Positions 53,776 through 62,526 of a stretch of DNA of 64,000 bases are shown here, piece after piece. A program made the position numbers and the translations under genes. The stretch comes from Photobacterium indicum (lineage in GTDB: Bacteria; Pseudomonadota; Gammaproteobacteria; Enterobacterales; Vibrionaceae). The notes under the pieces are model-generated. The model saw nothing but the letters and a program-made list of their open reading frames with translations. It made no database searches and was not told the origin of the DNA. The stretch covers positions 186,001 through 250,000 of the forward strand of contig NZ_PYOC01000003.1 in assembly GCF_003026215.1 (NCBI RefSeq), written 5' to 3'. The number at the start of each line of letters is the position of its first letter. Within the stretch, counting starts at the first letter, position 1.

Positions 53776-55978
53776 CTTGTTCTCCTTGATATTCATGCTG
53801 CGATCCCTGTTCATTCGCTTTTATAACAACTACCTTAACAACTGCCTTATTTTCTGCGTATAACGCTTCGCATACTTTTTCGGGCGTAACTGGAATAGAT
53901 GAAAATGGTTTACCAATCGCTAACTCAACGGCAGCGGCAAATGCAGCGGCTCCGCCATTATGGGTGAGTTCACCGCCCCCTTTGGCACCATTAGGGCCAT
54001 ATGGGTATGGGTTATCCACCAAATCACTTTCAATTGATGGCACATCCAGTGCGGTTGGAATCACATAATCAGCCATGGTTTTCTGAGCAAACACACCATC
54101 GCTAGTCAGTTCCATTTTTTCACAGCTGCCATAGCCAAGAGCTTGCACTAACCCGCCATCAATTTGGCCTTTAAATACCTGAGCATCAATCGCGCGCCCA
54201 ATATCGTATACCGCCCATGCACCCGTTATTTGTGTTTCACCTGTTGCCATATCGACATCAACTTCCACGACATTCACACCATAGCTGGTCACTTGGTAGG
54301 CATTGCCTTGATACGTATTTTGATCCCATACGTGATAGTCAGGCTTACGGTAAACTTCTTCTAGCTCTTGATGTTCACCCTCTACCCAGCAAGATTTCAG
54401 CTTTTCAGCTGCTTTTTCGAGTAAATAGCCGACAATAACGATAGATCGCGAAGCAACAGTAGGACCAGAATCAGGCACAACACCAGTATCAGGTGTCGCT
54501 AAATGCACAGATTCAAGGGGTTTGCAGAGGCTATCTGCCACAATTTTACAGAAGGTTAAGCTTAACCCCTGACCAATATCAGTGTTCGATGCCAAAATAT
54601 AGACATTGCCATCAGGTTCTTTAACCAAGCGAACTTTAGCCCGTACCAAGGTATCTTCTAGATCACCCGCAAAGCCACAGCCATGTTGGAAAATAGCCAT
54701 ACCAATCCCTTTACGGGTTGCTGTATTCGGCGCTTGATCCAAATAAGATCGTGTTTTTTGAGAGTAGTCCGATAAGTCAGTAATACGTGCCATCATTTGA
54801 TCGAGCACCAGATCACCAAAGATCTTCGCGCCCGTTAATGTGGTCGAATCTGATTGTAAAAAATGACGTTGCTTAAAGGCTGCAGGATCTTGCCCTAATT
54901 GCTTTGCAACGTGATTAAGGTGGGTTTCGATACAGAAACAAGTCTGCGGTGAGCCAAAACCACGAAATGCACCTGTAGGCACAGTATTGGTTGCCCAAGC
55001 ATGCCCTTCGACACGTACATTAGGAATATCGTACACATTGGTGACAGTTGTGATTGAACGCTGAAGCACAATGCCAGAAAGGCTAAGGTAAGCACCGGAA
55101 TTCACATCGAATGTCACGTCCATCGCGACAATGTTTCCATGCTTATCAATACCTGTACGGTAGTGAAATGCGACAGGGTGTCGCTTGGAGGTAAACGCAA
55201 TATCTTCACTGCGTTCTAATACAATTCGAATCGGTTGTTGCAGCTTTTCTACCGCAACAGCTAACGGACCGGCGAGTACATCAGGGTAATCTTCCTTACC
55301 ACCAAAGCCGCCACCCGTTGGGCATTGAATCGCACGCACATGATCATGACCAAGCACAACAGCCATACAGTGATGTACATACCACGGGCATTGCATCGAA
55401 CCTTCTATAACCACTTTGCCATCTTGTGGGTAACCAACAACACCTTGTGTTTCTAAGTAAATATGTTCTTGATAACCCGTACTGCATGTTTCTTCAATAA
55501 TGGTAACTGCTTGTGCAAAGCCCTCGTCGATATCACCTTTCGTCAACGCATGGGAATCAAATACATTGTCTGTTGAATGAATGGCGCCATCGATAAGTGC
55601 TTTTGATTGTTCAATAGTATAAGCAGGTGTCAGCGGCGAATATTCTACCTTTATTTGTTGCAGTAATTGCTCGATAACATCAGGAACAGGACCAACTAAT
55701 AAGAAAATCACTTGGCCAACGTAACGTACTTCTTTATCAGCGAATGCTGGCCAATCGATTTCAACAATTGGCAATACATTGTGTCCCGGAACATCTTTGG
55801 CACCAAACAAATGGTAGCCTTCAGGTAATTCCGGTACATAAACCGCTTTAATTACGCCTCTAGAACAAGAAGAGCGGAAAAACCGCCCTTCCAATAGTCC
55901 TTCGTAATGGCGGTCGGCAATATACTTCGCTTCTCCAGTGGCTTCTGCCAGCTTGAATCTAGTATTAACCGTATCCAT
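53765..55978 (-). CDS. xdhA: Xanthine dehydrogenase molybdenum-binding subunit XdhA
   Basis: 737 aa (E. coli 752). Molybdopterin-binding signatures: CPTGGGFGGKEDYPDVLAGP, TGAFRGFGSPQTCFCIE, NTDIGQGLSLTF and the catalytic Glu in GAKGGGELTHNGG. Hydroxylates hypoxanthine or xanthine with XdhC and XdhB. Downstream of ssnA by 14 bp, so part of the ygfK operon. Whether the cofactor carries selenium cannot be read from the protein; the neighbours make it plausible. Confidence 0.93.
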   Translation of the reverse strand: MDTVNTRFKLAEATGEAKYIADRHYEGLLEGRFFRSSCSRGVIKAVYVPELPEGYHLFGAKDVPGHNVLPIVEIDWPAFADKEVRYVGQVIFLLVGPVPDVIEQLLQQIKVEYSPLTPAYTIEQSKALIDGAIHSTDNVFDSHALTKGDIDEGFAQAVTIIEETCSTGYQEHIYLETQGVVGYPQDGKVVIEGSMQCPWYVHHCMAVVLGHDHVRAIQCPTGGGFGGKEDYPDVLAGPLAVAVEKLQQPIRIVLERSEDIAFTSKRHPVAFHYRTGIDKHGNIVAMDVTFDVNSGAYLSLSGIVLQRSITTVTNVYDIPNVRVEGHAWATNTVPTGAFRGFGSPQTCFCIETHLNHVAKQLGQDPAAFKQRHFLQSDSTTLTGAKIFGDLVLDQMMARITDLSDYSQKTRSYLDQAPNTATRKGIGMAIFQHGCGFAGDLEDTLVRAKVRLVKEPDGNVYILASNTDIGQGLSLTFCKIVADSLCKPLESVHLATPDTGVVPDSGPTVASRSIVIVGYLLEKAAEKLKSCWVEGEHQELEEVYRKPDYHVWDQNTYQGNAYQVTSYGVNVVEVDVDMATGETQITGAWAVYDIGRAIDAQVFKGQIDGGLVQALGYGSCEKMELTSDGVFAQKTMADYVIPTALDVPSIESDLVDNPYPYGPNGAKGGGELTHNGGAAAFAAAVELAIGKPFSSIPVTPEKVCEALYAENKAVVKVVVIKANEQGSQHEYQGEQDEN

Positions 55979-55992
55979 AACGGGATCTCACA

Positions 55993-57321
55993 TTAGTCTA
56001 ATTGATCCATGGTTTTCCATAAACGCTCTGCCACTTTGCTGGCTTCTGCATAAATGGGCGCGATATCAAACGGGAATGCACGGTCTTCGTATACGAAGCG
56101 CCCTTCCACCATCACACTGTTCACGTTACCCGCATTCATACCAAAAGCGACATGACCTGCAAGGTTATCAGCAACAAATGGCGTTGGGCTGGTGTAATCC
56201 AAGATTGTTAAATCAGCCTTATTGCCAGCTTCAAGTCGACCGAACTTAGCACCAAAGTTACGGGCTAAAATTTCGTTACCATTCCAGAGGTTCTTCATGA
56301 AACTATCTGGCCATAGCGGACCACCAGCATCACGGTGTTTAAAGAACGAGAACTTCAATTCTTCAAGCATATCCGCCCCTATTCCATCCGTGCCTAAAGC
56401 GACATTTTTGAAGCGAGTAAGCTTGTTGTTATAGCCCACATTATTGTTCATGTTTGAACGTGCGTTATGCACCAAGAAACCATCTTTCGCATTTAAAATA
56501 TCAATATCACGATCGGATAAGAACAAGCCATGTGCTAACAAGGTCTTCTCATTAATCAGCCCGAAGCTATCTAAACGCTCTACAATATCTTGACCATAAT
56601 GATGGTGACTGTGCGTTACGTCGTAGCGATCTTCTGCCACATGCACATGAATACCACGCCCTGTCGCTTGTACAGCTTCGGCCATCATGGCTAAGCCGTC
56701 GTTAGTTACCGTAAACGGTGCATGAGCACCAATATGGGCTTCGACTAAATACGGTTCAGTGCCTTCTTCTTTTGCACGATCAATCAGCTGAGCAAAAGCG
56801 ATGTTTTCTTCGACACCCGCCATCATCTCTTTCATGCCGCCATTGCGATCTGTGGTCTCAAAACAAGTCATGCCGCGAAGACCTGCTTTGATGAAACCTT
56901 TACGCAAAGTACTGAGTGAACCACCAATGTAATTTGGTGACGCATGATGGTCTATAACCGATGTACAACCACTTTTAATCGCTTCAAGTGAACAAATTAA
57001 ACCGCTGTAATACACCGCTTCTTCATCTAAGGCGCGGTCCATACGCCACCATAGATTCTTCAGAATCGAGATGAAATCAGGGCTTGGTTTAATATCAGCC
57101 ATTACGCCACGGGCTAACCCTGAGTAGAAATGGTTGTGTGAACACACCAAACCTGGCATAACGAGCTTGCCATGCATCTCTTTTACGATGGCATCTGGAT
57201 ATTTCATTGAAAGATTAGCGCCAACTTCTTTAATTGTGCTGCCATCAATCGCAATATCGACGCCTTCTTTAATAAATGCAGGTTCAAATTGCACAGCAGT
57301 TGCGTTTTTAAGTAATAACAT
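55993..57321 (-). CDS. ssnA: Putative aminohydrolase SsnA
   Basis: 442 aa, the same length as E. coli SsnA and highly similar. Amidohydrolase metal motifs: PGLVCSHNHFYSGLARGVMA, VEAHIGAHAPFTVTNDGLAM and ALGTDGIGADM. Conserved family phrases include KNLWWRMDRALDEEAVYYSG and HRDAGGPLWPDSFMKNLWNG. Probably deaminates or ring-opens a purine or related heterocycle in the selenium-linked pathway; the true substrate is not established to my knowledge. AAGGAG lies 8 nt before the ATG, 15 bp after ygfK. Confidence 0.94.
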   Translation of the reverse strand: MLLLKNATAVQFEPAFIKEGVDIAIDGSTIKEVGANLSMKYPDAIVKEMHGKLVMPGLVCSHNHFYSGLARGVMADIKPSPDFISILKNLWWRMDRALDEEAVYYSGLICSLEAIKSGCTSVIDHHASPNYIGGSLSTLRKGFIKAGLRGMTCFETTDRNGGMKEMMAGVEENIAFAQLIDRAKEEGTEPYLVEAHIGAHAPFTVTNDGLAMMAEAVQATGRGIHVHVAEDRYDVTHSHHHYGQDIVERLDSFGLINEKTLLAHGLFLSDRDIDILNAKDGFLVHNARSNMNNNVGYNNKLTRFKNVALGTDGIGADMLEELKFSFFKHRDAGGPLWPDSFMKNLWNGNEILARNFGAKFGRLEAGNKADLTILDYTSPTPFVADNLAGHVAFGMNAGNVNSVMVEGRFVYEDRAFPFDIAPIYAEASKVAERLWKTMDQLD

Positions 57322-57336
57322 TCCCTTACTCCTTAC

Positions 57337-60300
57337 CTATACGTCCACTTTGCCAAGTAGGTAGCTATGATGTGCATGCACGTAGCTAATAATGGTTGCT
57401 TCATCGGCTAACGACTCTGGCATATCGAGTTCACTTTGCTCATTGATGCTGAAGGTGTAAATTTCCCCTTCAGAACGTACTAGCACTTCAGTTCCTTCGA
57501 TATAGAAGCCTGCATTTGTGCTATTGGTAAAATCATCGCGTAGGTTAAACAGAGTAAACTTATCTTTGTACGGTTTGCTGTCCCATGGGCAGAACTGGGC
57601 ACAGTTACCACATTCATTACAGTAAGCATCGAGGTGTATTGTTTGGAACTGATCACGGAAGCCCGGAATAGGCAGAGAAATGTTTGCACGGTTAGGACAT
57701 ACGTCGACACACTTGCTACAAACATACGAGCACTCTAAGCAACGCTGTGATTCTTGTTGGATAAACGCTTCATGGTCATTAATTTCAAGCGTATTCGCTT
57801 CAATCAGTTTGACCTGAATTTCCCCTTTACGAGCATAAACATCGTCCACTTGCACATCTGATTTCACGGCAATTAACTCATCATTTTGAGCTTCTCGCGC
57901 AAGAATCGTTGTTGCAGCTTTGCGTCCACCAGAAATAGCCGAAACAATCGATGACGGGCCTGTACTCGCATCCCCCATTAGGAATACATTCTCGACACTG
58001 GTTTCACCTGTTTCACTATTCACAACAGGCCAACCATCTTCGCCCATCGGAATACCAATACGGGTAAGTGCATCGCGATTGCTTTGCTCACCAACTGCGG
58101 TAATAAGCGCATCTACATGCAGCTCAACCGTTTCATCGGTTGCAACCGGACGACGACGCCCTTTTTCATCAGGCTCACCCAATTTCATAACGCGGGCAAC
58201 TACCGTACCGTCAACATTAAACTCTTCTGGGTTAGTCAAGAACATGAACTTCACACCATCTTCAACGGCTTCATCATATTCTTCTTTATAAGCTGGCATT
58301 TCAGCCAATGTACGACGGTACAATACGGTGACGGTTTCAACACCATCGACTTGCAATGCCGCTCTTGCACTGTCCATTGCTGTATTGCCTGCGCCAACAA
58401 CAGCAACATGCTTACCTAATGTATGCATTGCTGCGCGCTCAGGGCTAGGCGTAAACTCACCATCATTAAAACTACGTAAGAACTCTAACGACTTGAACAC
58501 ATTGGTGTTATCACCCGTTAGTGACATTGGATTGCCTTTATCTGCCCCTATACCCAAACATACATATTTAAAGCCACTCGATTTCAGTGTATCCACCGTC
58601 ATATGTGGATTACAGCCGTATTCGATATTCACACCATGATCTTGCACAAAGTCGATATCATGTTGAATCACTTCGGCAGGAATACGGAATTGAGGAATGA
58701 TATTTTTAACCACACCACCTGCATTATGTTCTTTCTCAAAAACCGTTACAGGATGACCCGCACGCGCCATAAAGTAGGCCGCAGATAAACCAGAAGGACC
58801 CGCACCAATCACGGCAATCGGATGTTTTTCGCTGTCTAGATCCGGTGCATGCCATTTGGCTTTATAGCCTTCCCAACCTTTTGCAAGGGCAACCTTTTTC
58901 ATTTCACGAATGTTCAATGCACCTTCGTAATCACGACGGGTACAGTTGTACTGGCACTGGTGATCACAAATATGCCCAGTAATTGCAGGTAGCGCATTAC
59001 GTGAATAAATCACCTCCAGCGCTTCGGTATACTGACTTAACCCCATTAAACGAATATATTCAGGAATGTCTTGGCTGATAGGACATGCCGTTACACAAGG
59101 CGCAACGTAACAGTCGGTTAATGGCAGCGCTTTTTTCACACTGATTTCTTCTGGTCCACGCCATTCTTTTTGCGTGTATTCCGCCACTAATGATTTAGCA
59201 GCTAAGGCTTCCAGTTTCACCAAATCAACTTTACCCATGCCCCATTCGCTGCTTGTTTCCAGCTCTTTGGCACAATCGGCTAAACGTAAATAACCACCAG
59301 GCTTCAACAGATCGGTTGCCATCGTGATAGGACGAATACCCGTATCAAAAATCTCTTTGATATTGAATTTACTTGCGCCGCCAGAATACGAAATAGGCAA
59401 GGTGCCATTAAATTCACGCGACAACTCAAGCGCAACATTAATAGACAATGGGAATAAAGCACGGCCCGACATGTACATTTCTTTGTCTGGCAAGCGTCCT
59501 TTTTTATTCAGCGTACCTAATGTGTTGGTTAATTTAACGCCAAAACCGATGCCCTTTTCTTTACCTAAATCAACCAAACGGTGAAGCATGGCTTTCGCGG
59601 GTTCAATTTGTAAATCGTGACTAAATGATTCTTCACTTAAGGCAATGTAATCAAAGCCAGCGTTATCCATAATGCTACGAACACGGGTGTAACCAAGCAA
59701 CGTTGGGTTTAATTTTACGAAAGTATTGATATGCTTATCGGCAATCATATAACGACAAATTGCTTCAATTTCATTCGGTGGACAACCGTGCATGGTCGAT
59801 AACGTAACGCCACGTGTTAGTTGAGCCGAAATACTGGCGGGTAAGTTCTCTAAACGTGCAAGACGGTGCTCAAATCCGTAGGTTTTAATGAATTCAGGAT
59901 CGTTAATGAAGGTTTTTAGCTCTGCAACATACGCATGGAAATTTTCATGTTGGCTAGAATCGACCATATCATCGATATATTTTTGCATTGGAGCAGTTTC
60001 AATACCGGCCAAGTCATAACCAACGCTCATATTGAAAACAAATGACTTATCTTCCCCTTCTGCACGAGGATCGAAGACTTCTTCCAGCAGGTGTAGCGCA
60101 ATCCATGCTTTTAAGTATTCATCGTATGCTTTAACTAAGGTGAATTCGGTAGACCATTCCGTATTGAAGCACTCATCTTCTGCATCAATACACGGTTTAG
60201 CGATTTCTAACTGATCCAATTTCTGGACAGTTTTAAGCTCCATAAAACGCCCGCCCGCTAGCCACGAACAAACAATGTTTTGTGCCAACTGCGTGTGTGG

Positions 60301-60480
60301 ACCGGCTGCTGGCCCTACAGGTGTTTCACAATGTTCGCCCCAAACGGATAAGCTCTTAGCATTTTCTTTTCGATAAAACTGCTTCGATGGGATTCCAAAA
60401 ATGGACTTGCTCTCTTTGTATTCGCTAAACATACGATTGAGAAGCTCGCCAAATGGAACGGGACGCATGATGTCTCCCAT
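57337..60480 (-). CDS. ygfK: YgfK, selenium-linked oxidoreductase (putative selenate reductase subunit)
   Basis: 1047 aa (E. coli 1032). N-terminal TIM-barrel-like part (about 1-430; TPVGPAAGPHTQLAQNIV, GVTLSTMHGCPPNEIEAICR) resembles dihydroorotate/dihydropyrimidine dehydrogenases. A Fe-S entry domain follows (DCYVAPCVTACPI, GHICDHQCQYNCTRRDYEGA), then a glutamate-synthase-like FAD/NAD(P) module (PIAVIGAGPSGLSAAYFMAR, VAVVGAGNTAMDSARAA). The C-terminus has two 4Fe-4S sets (CLECSYVCSKCVDVCPNRAN, CNECGNCAQFCPW). Likely a multi-cofactor electron-transfer partner of the hydroxylases. AGGAG precedes ATG 60480. First gene of a five-gene operon under a sigma-54-type promoter. Confidence 0.94.
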   Translation of the reverse strand: MGDIMRPVPFGELLNRMFSEYKESKSIFGIPSKQFYRKENAKSLSVWGEHCETPVGPAAGPHTQLAQNIVCSWLAGGRFMELKTVQKLDQLEIAKPCIDAEDECFNTEWSTEFTLVKAYDEYLKAWIALHLLEEVFDPRAEGEDKSFVFNMSVGYDLAGIETAPMQKYIDDMVDSSQHENFHAYVAELKTFINDPEFIKTYGFEHRLARLENLPASISAQLTRGVTLSTMHGCPPNEIEAICRYMIADKHINTFVKLNPTLLGYTRVRSIMDNAGFDYIALSEESFSHDLQIEPAKAMLHRLVDLGKEKGIGFGVKLTNTLGTLNKKGRLPDKEMYMSGRALFPLSINVALELSREFNGTLPISYSGGASKFNIKEIFDTGIRPITMATDLLKPGGYLRLADCAKELETSSEWGMGKVDLVKLEALAAKSLVAEYTQKEWRGPEEISVKKALPLTDCYVAPCVTACPISQDIPEYIRLMGLSQYTEALEVIYSRNALPAITGHICDHQCQYNCTRRDYEGALNIREMKKVALAKGWEGYKAKWHAPDLDSEKHPIAVIGAGPSGLSAAYFMARAGHPVTVFEKEHNAGGVVKNIIPQFRIPAEVIQHDIDFVQDHGVNIEYGCNPHMTVDTLKSSGFKYVCLGIGADKGNPMSLTGDNTNVFKSLEFLRSFNDGEFTPSPERAAMHTLGKHVAVVGAGNTAMDSARAALQVDGVETVTVLYRRTLAEMPAYKEEYDEAVEDGVKFMFLTNPEEFNVDGTVVARVMKLGEPDEKGRRRPVATDETVELHVDALITAVGEQSNRDALTRIGIPMGEDGWPVVNSETGETSVENVFLMGDASTGPSSIVSAISGGRKAATTILAREAQNDELIAVKSDVQVDDVYARKGEIQVKLIEANTLEINDHEAFIQQESQRCLECSYVCSKCVDVCPNRANISLPIPGFRDQFQTIHLDAYCNECGNCAQFCPWDSKPYKDKFTLFNLRDDFTNSTNAGFYIEGTEVLVRSEGEIYTFSINEQSELDMPESLADEATIISYVHAHHSYLLGKVDV

Positions 60481-60599
60481 GATAAATCTCCTTGATGCTG
60501 TTTCTTTTTGTTATTACAGCCAGCACATTTCGTCGTGCAATGCGTAGGGCTCAGAAAGTGAGATAAATGCATTGATTTACCTCGTAATGCATTCAATTG

Positions 60600-60615
60600 A
60601 GCAACTACTGCGCCA
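60600..60615 (-). promoter_or_regulatory. Sigma-54-type promoter for ygfK-ssnA-xdhACB
   Basis: On the minus strand TGGCGCAGTAGTTGCT: GG-N10-GC, with TGGCxC and TTGCT matching the -24/-12 consensus. 120 bp upstream of ygfK. It shares TAGTTGC with the ygfM promoter at 43353-43368. Confidence 0.72.
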
Positions 60616-60649
60616 AACTTTTAAAACACGATAAATAAGGAGGAAATTC

Positions 60650-60832
60650 GTGACGAATGTCGAAAGAAAGGTAAAGAGTGTGATTAAGGTCAATAAGCTG
60701 AATTTTCAGTTAATTAATAATAAAAACAGCCAATTGAGTATGATTCTTACTACGGGTTTAATTCCTATCAATTTAATAAATCGCTATCACTTTGATAATG
60801 GGGAAAGTGATAGTGGAATGATTTGTCATTGA
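60650..60832 (+). CDS. Possible small protein, 60 aa, divergent from ygfK
   Basis: GTG 60650 preceded by AAGGAGG at 6-nt spacing; product starts MTNVERKVKSVIKVNKLNFQ and ends DSGMICH. No family recognised and no membrane segment. A strong terminator follows at 60892-60918, and no other rightward gene could use it, which supports a real transcript here. Against it: the candidate enhancer sites of ygfK lie inside its 3' half, and composition is AT-biased. Could instead be a small RNA. Confidence 0.35.
   Translation: MTNVERKVKSVIKVNKLNFQLINNKNSQLSMILTTGLIPINLINRYHFDNGESDSGMICH
60765..60813. promoter_or_regulatory. Tandem upstream sites of ygfK (candidate enhancer)
   Basis: CTATCAATTTAATAA (60765-60779) and CTATCACTTTGATAA (60784-60798), then AAGTGATAG (60805-60813). 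Same pair, order and orientation as at 43528-43571, about 150 bp above the sigma-54-type promoter and 285 bp above ygfK. Confidence 0.6.
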
Positions 60833-60891
60833 AACAAGCCCTTGAGATAGAGCATGGCAGTAATGTTTGGTTGGATATCAAGAATATATAG

Positions 60892-60918
60892 GGCCTAAAT
60901 TTCTTTAGGCCATTTTTT
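60892..60918 (+). terminator. Strong rightward terminator without an annotated gene
   Basis: Perfect 8-bp stem GGCCTAAA / TTTAGGCC, 4-nt loop, then ATTTTTT. It points rightward and lies between ygfK and DUF3297, both leftward. It must serve a small rightward unit. Confidence 0.85.
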
Positions 60919-61015
60919 GGTGCTGATCGTAAGTGGTATTACAAAACAACGTAACTATTGCGCCAACTAAGTCGGGGGATTACCGCTGGCTAAGTTATCG
61001 GTTTTTCAATACGTC

Positions 61016-61264
61016 TTACTTATAAAACGCTTTAACCGTTCCTTTTACCGTAACAATAAGCGGTTGACCGCGACGGTCTAATGCTTTGTGTGACGCGACT
61101 TTTACCCAACCTTCGCTGATGCAATATTCTTCAACATCGAAACGCTCTTTACCATTAAGCAGAATACCAATTTCATGCTCGAAAACTTCTGCCACATGGT
61201 GCGGGCTACGAGGATTACCCGCAAGGTGATCCGGTAATTCTGGGCGTGAGTTAGTATCGTTCAT
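61016..61264 (-). CDS. DUF3297 family protein
   Basis: 82 aa, soluble. RPELPDHLAGNPRSPHHVAE then VFEHEIGILLNGKERFDVEE and SEGWVKVASHKALDRRGQPL are the conserved parts of DUF3297, a family common in marine gammaproteobacteria. Function not known to me. Monocistronic. Confidence 0.85.
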   Translation of the reverse strand: MNDTNSRPELPDHLAGNPRSPHHVAEVFEHEIGILLNGKERFDVEEYCISEGWVKVASHKALDRRGQPLIVTVKGTVKAFYK

Positions 61265-61529
61265 GTTTGTGACCTGTCGTAAATAAAAAGTGCGCTATTG
61301 TAGAGAATATAGGCCTAACGCTCAAGAGCTGCAGTAATAAATTGTATTAATACATTCATATGTATACGCCATCAGTGACTTGATTTCTTTTATAAAATTA
61401 TATTTTTCAGTCAGAGCATCAAAACGCAACCAACTCGATGCTGTTTTATACAGGCAAGGTCAAAGGTATTGTTTTCCGTTATAATGCCCTACTCGTTATA
61501 TACCCTTCTTTAAGAGGTATTAAAATACC

Positions 61530-62291
61530 ATGGATATCAATGGAACCTGTATCTCAACAACAATCGATGATCACGGCCCAATTTATGTTTACCAAACAAG
61601 AACCAGCCGGATCCTCAGCTTTGATGGGAAAATCTATCAAAGCTGCATGAAGCTAAATAATATTAATAGATTACACCTCGGCTACACCCAAGCCATGATG
61701 GCAGGTTTATTTTTTATCCCCACAGTAAAAACAGCCACCGTCATGGGGCTAGGCGCAGGCTCAATAACAAAGAACCTACTTAATAGTTTCTCCGAGTTGA
61801 ACGTACACGCGATTGAATACCGTGAAGCAGTGGCGAAGATCGCAAAAGAATATTTTTACTTACCCGACACAGATCGCCTCTTCCTTCATATAGACGATGC
61901 TGTGAACTACATGAAGAACACCGATCTAAAAAGCGATATTATCTTTTCAGATCTATACAACTCGGAAGGCATGGAACCAAAACAAGTACAATCATCCTAT
62001 TTACGTGATTGTAAAAATGCACTCAACAGTCAAGGTGTTCTCGTGCTCAACATCTGCCATACGGCACTTAAGTTACGAGAAGAGTTAGATGAATTACTCG
62101 AGCTCGAATTTAAAAACCGACTACTCAGTTTCGAAGTAGAAGGTGGAAACACGATCGTACTCGCATTCAAAAACGACATCCCCTCGATAAAAAGAAAAGA
62201 ACTACTAACTAAAGGGAAATGGTTACAAGAGGAAATGAACATTCCGATTGAATGTTATGCCAAATTACTTGGGGATGCACAAGATTTATGA
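61530..62291 (+). CDS. Spermidine-synthase-like methyltransferase-fold protein
   Basis: 253 aa. Rossmann methyltransferase core: ATVMGLGAGSITKNLLNSF (nucleotide loop), VHAIEYREAVAKIAKEYF and IIFSDLYNSEGMEP, arranged as in spermidine synthases. The polyamine-specific DGxxQ and catalytic D loops are not intact: the segment reads SFDGKIYQS and SDLYNSEG. So transfer of aminopropyl groups is doubtful and the substrate is open. Start ATG 61530; a distant AAGAGG lies 13 nt upstream, which leaves some doubt. Confidence 0.75.
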   Translation: MDINGTCISTTIDDHGPIYVYQTRTSRILSFDGKIYQSCMKLNNINRLHLGYTQAMMAGLFFIPTVKTATVMGLGAGSITKNLLNSFSELNVHAIEYREAVAKIAKEYFYLPDTDRLFLHIDDAVNYMKNTDLKSDIIFSDLYNSEGMEPKQVQSSYLRDCKNALNSQGVLVLNICHTALKLREELDELLELEFKNRLLSFEVEGGNTIVLAFKNDIPSIKRKELLTKGKWLQEEMNIPIECYAKLLGDAQDL

Positions 62292-62490
62292 GAACACCCG
62301 TTTTTACTCAATGAATTATTGATAGATGAGTATATTTTATGGCGGCCGAAAGGTTGCCGAGAATATATTCCATGTCCACTAAGACATTATCGATTTACTT
62401 TTGAATAAAATTCGATTGCATGACAAACAAATATGTTTATACCTTGGATCTAGGTGAGTAGTTAATGGCTGGAGAATATAAAACGGCAAT

Positions 62491-62519
62491 GGATAGGTGT
62501 CGATTCGCGACACCTATCC
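62491..62519 (-). terminator. Terminator of the pseudouridine synthase gene
   Basis: Perfect 12-bp stem GGATAGGTGTCG / CGACACCTATCC with a 5-nt loop, 8 bp beyond the leftward stop at 62527. T-tail weak in both directions. Confidence 0.7.
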
Positions 62520-62526
62520 TTATCTG

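Noticed and set aside
34727..60480. Horizontally acquired purine island
   Set aside because: No tRNA, integrase or direct-repeat boundary, and base composition looks like the neighbours by eye.
60315..60596. 93-codon minus-strand frame over the ygfK start
   Set aside because: Overlaps ygfK in another frame; no similarity, and it contains the ygfK ribosome site.
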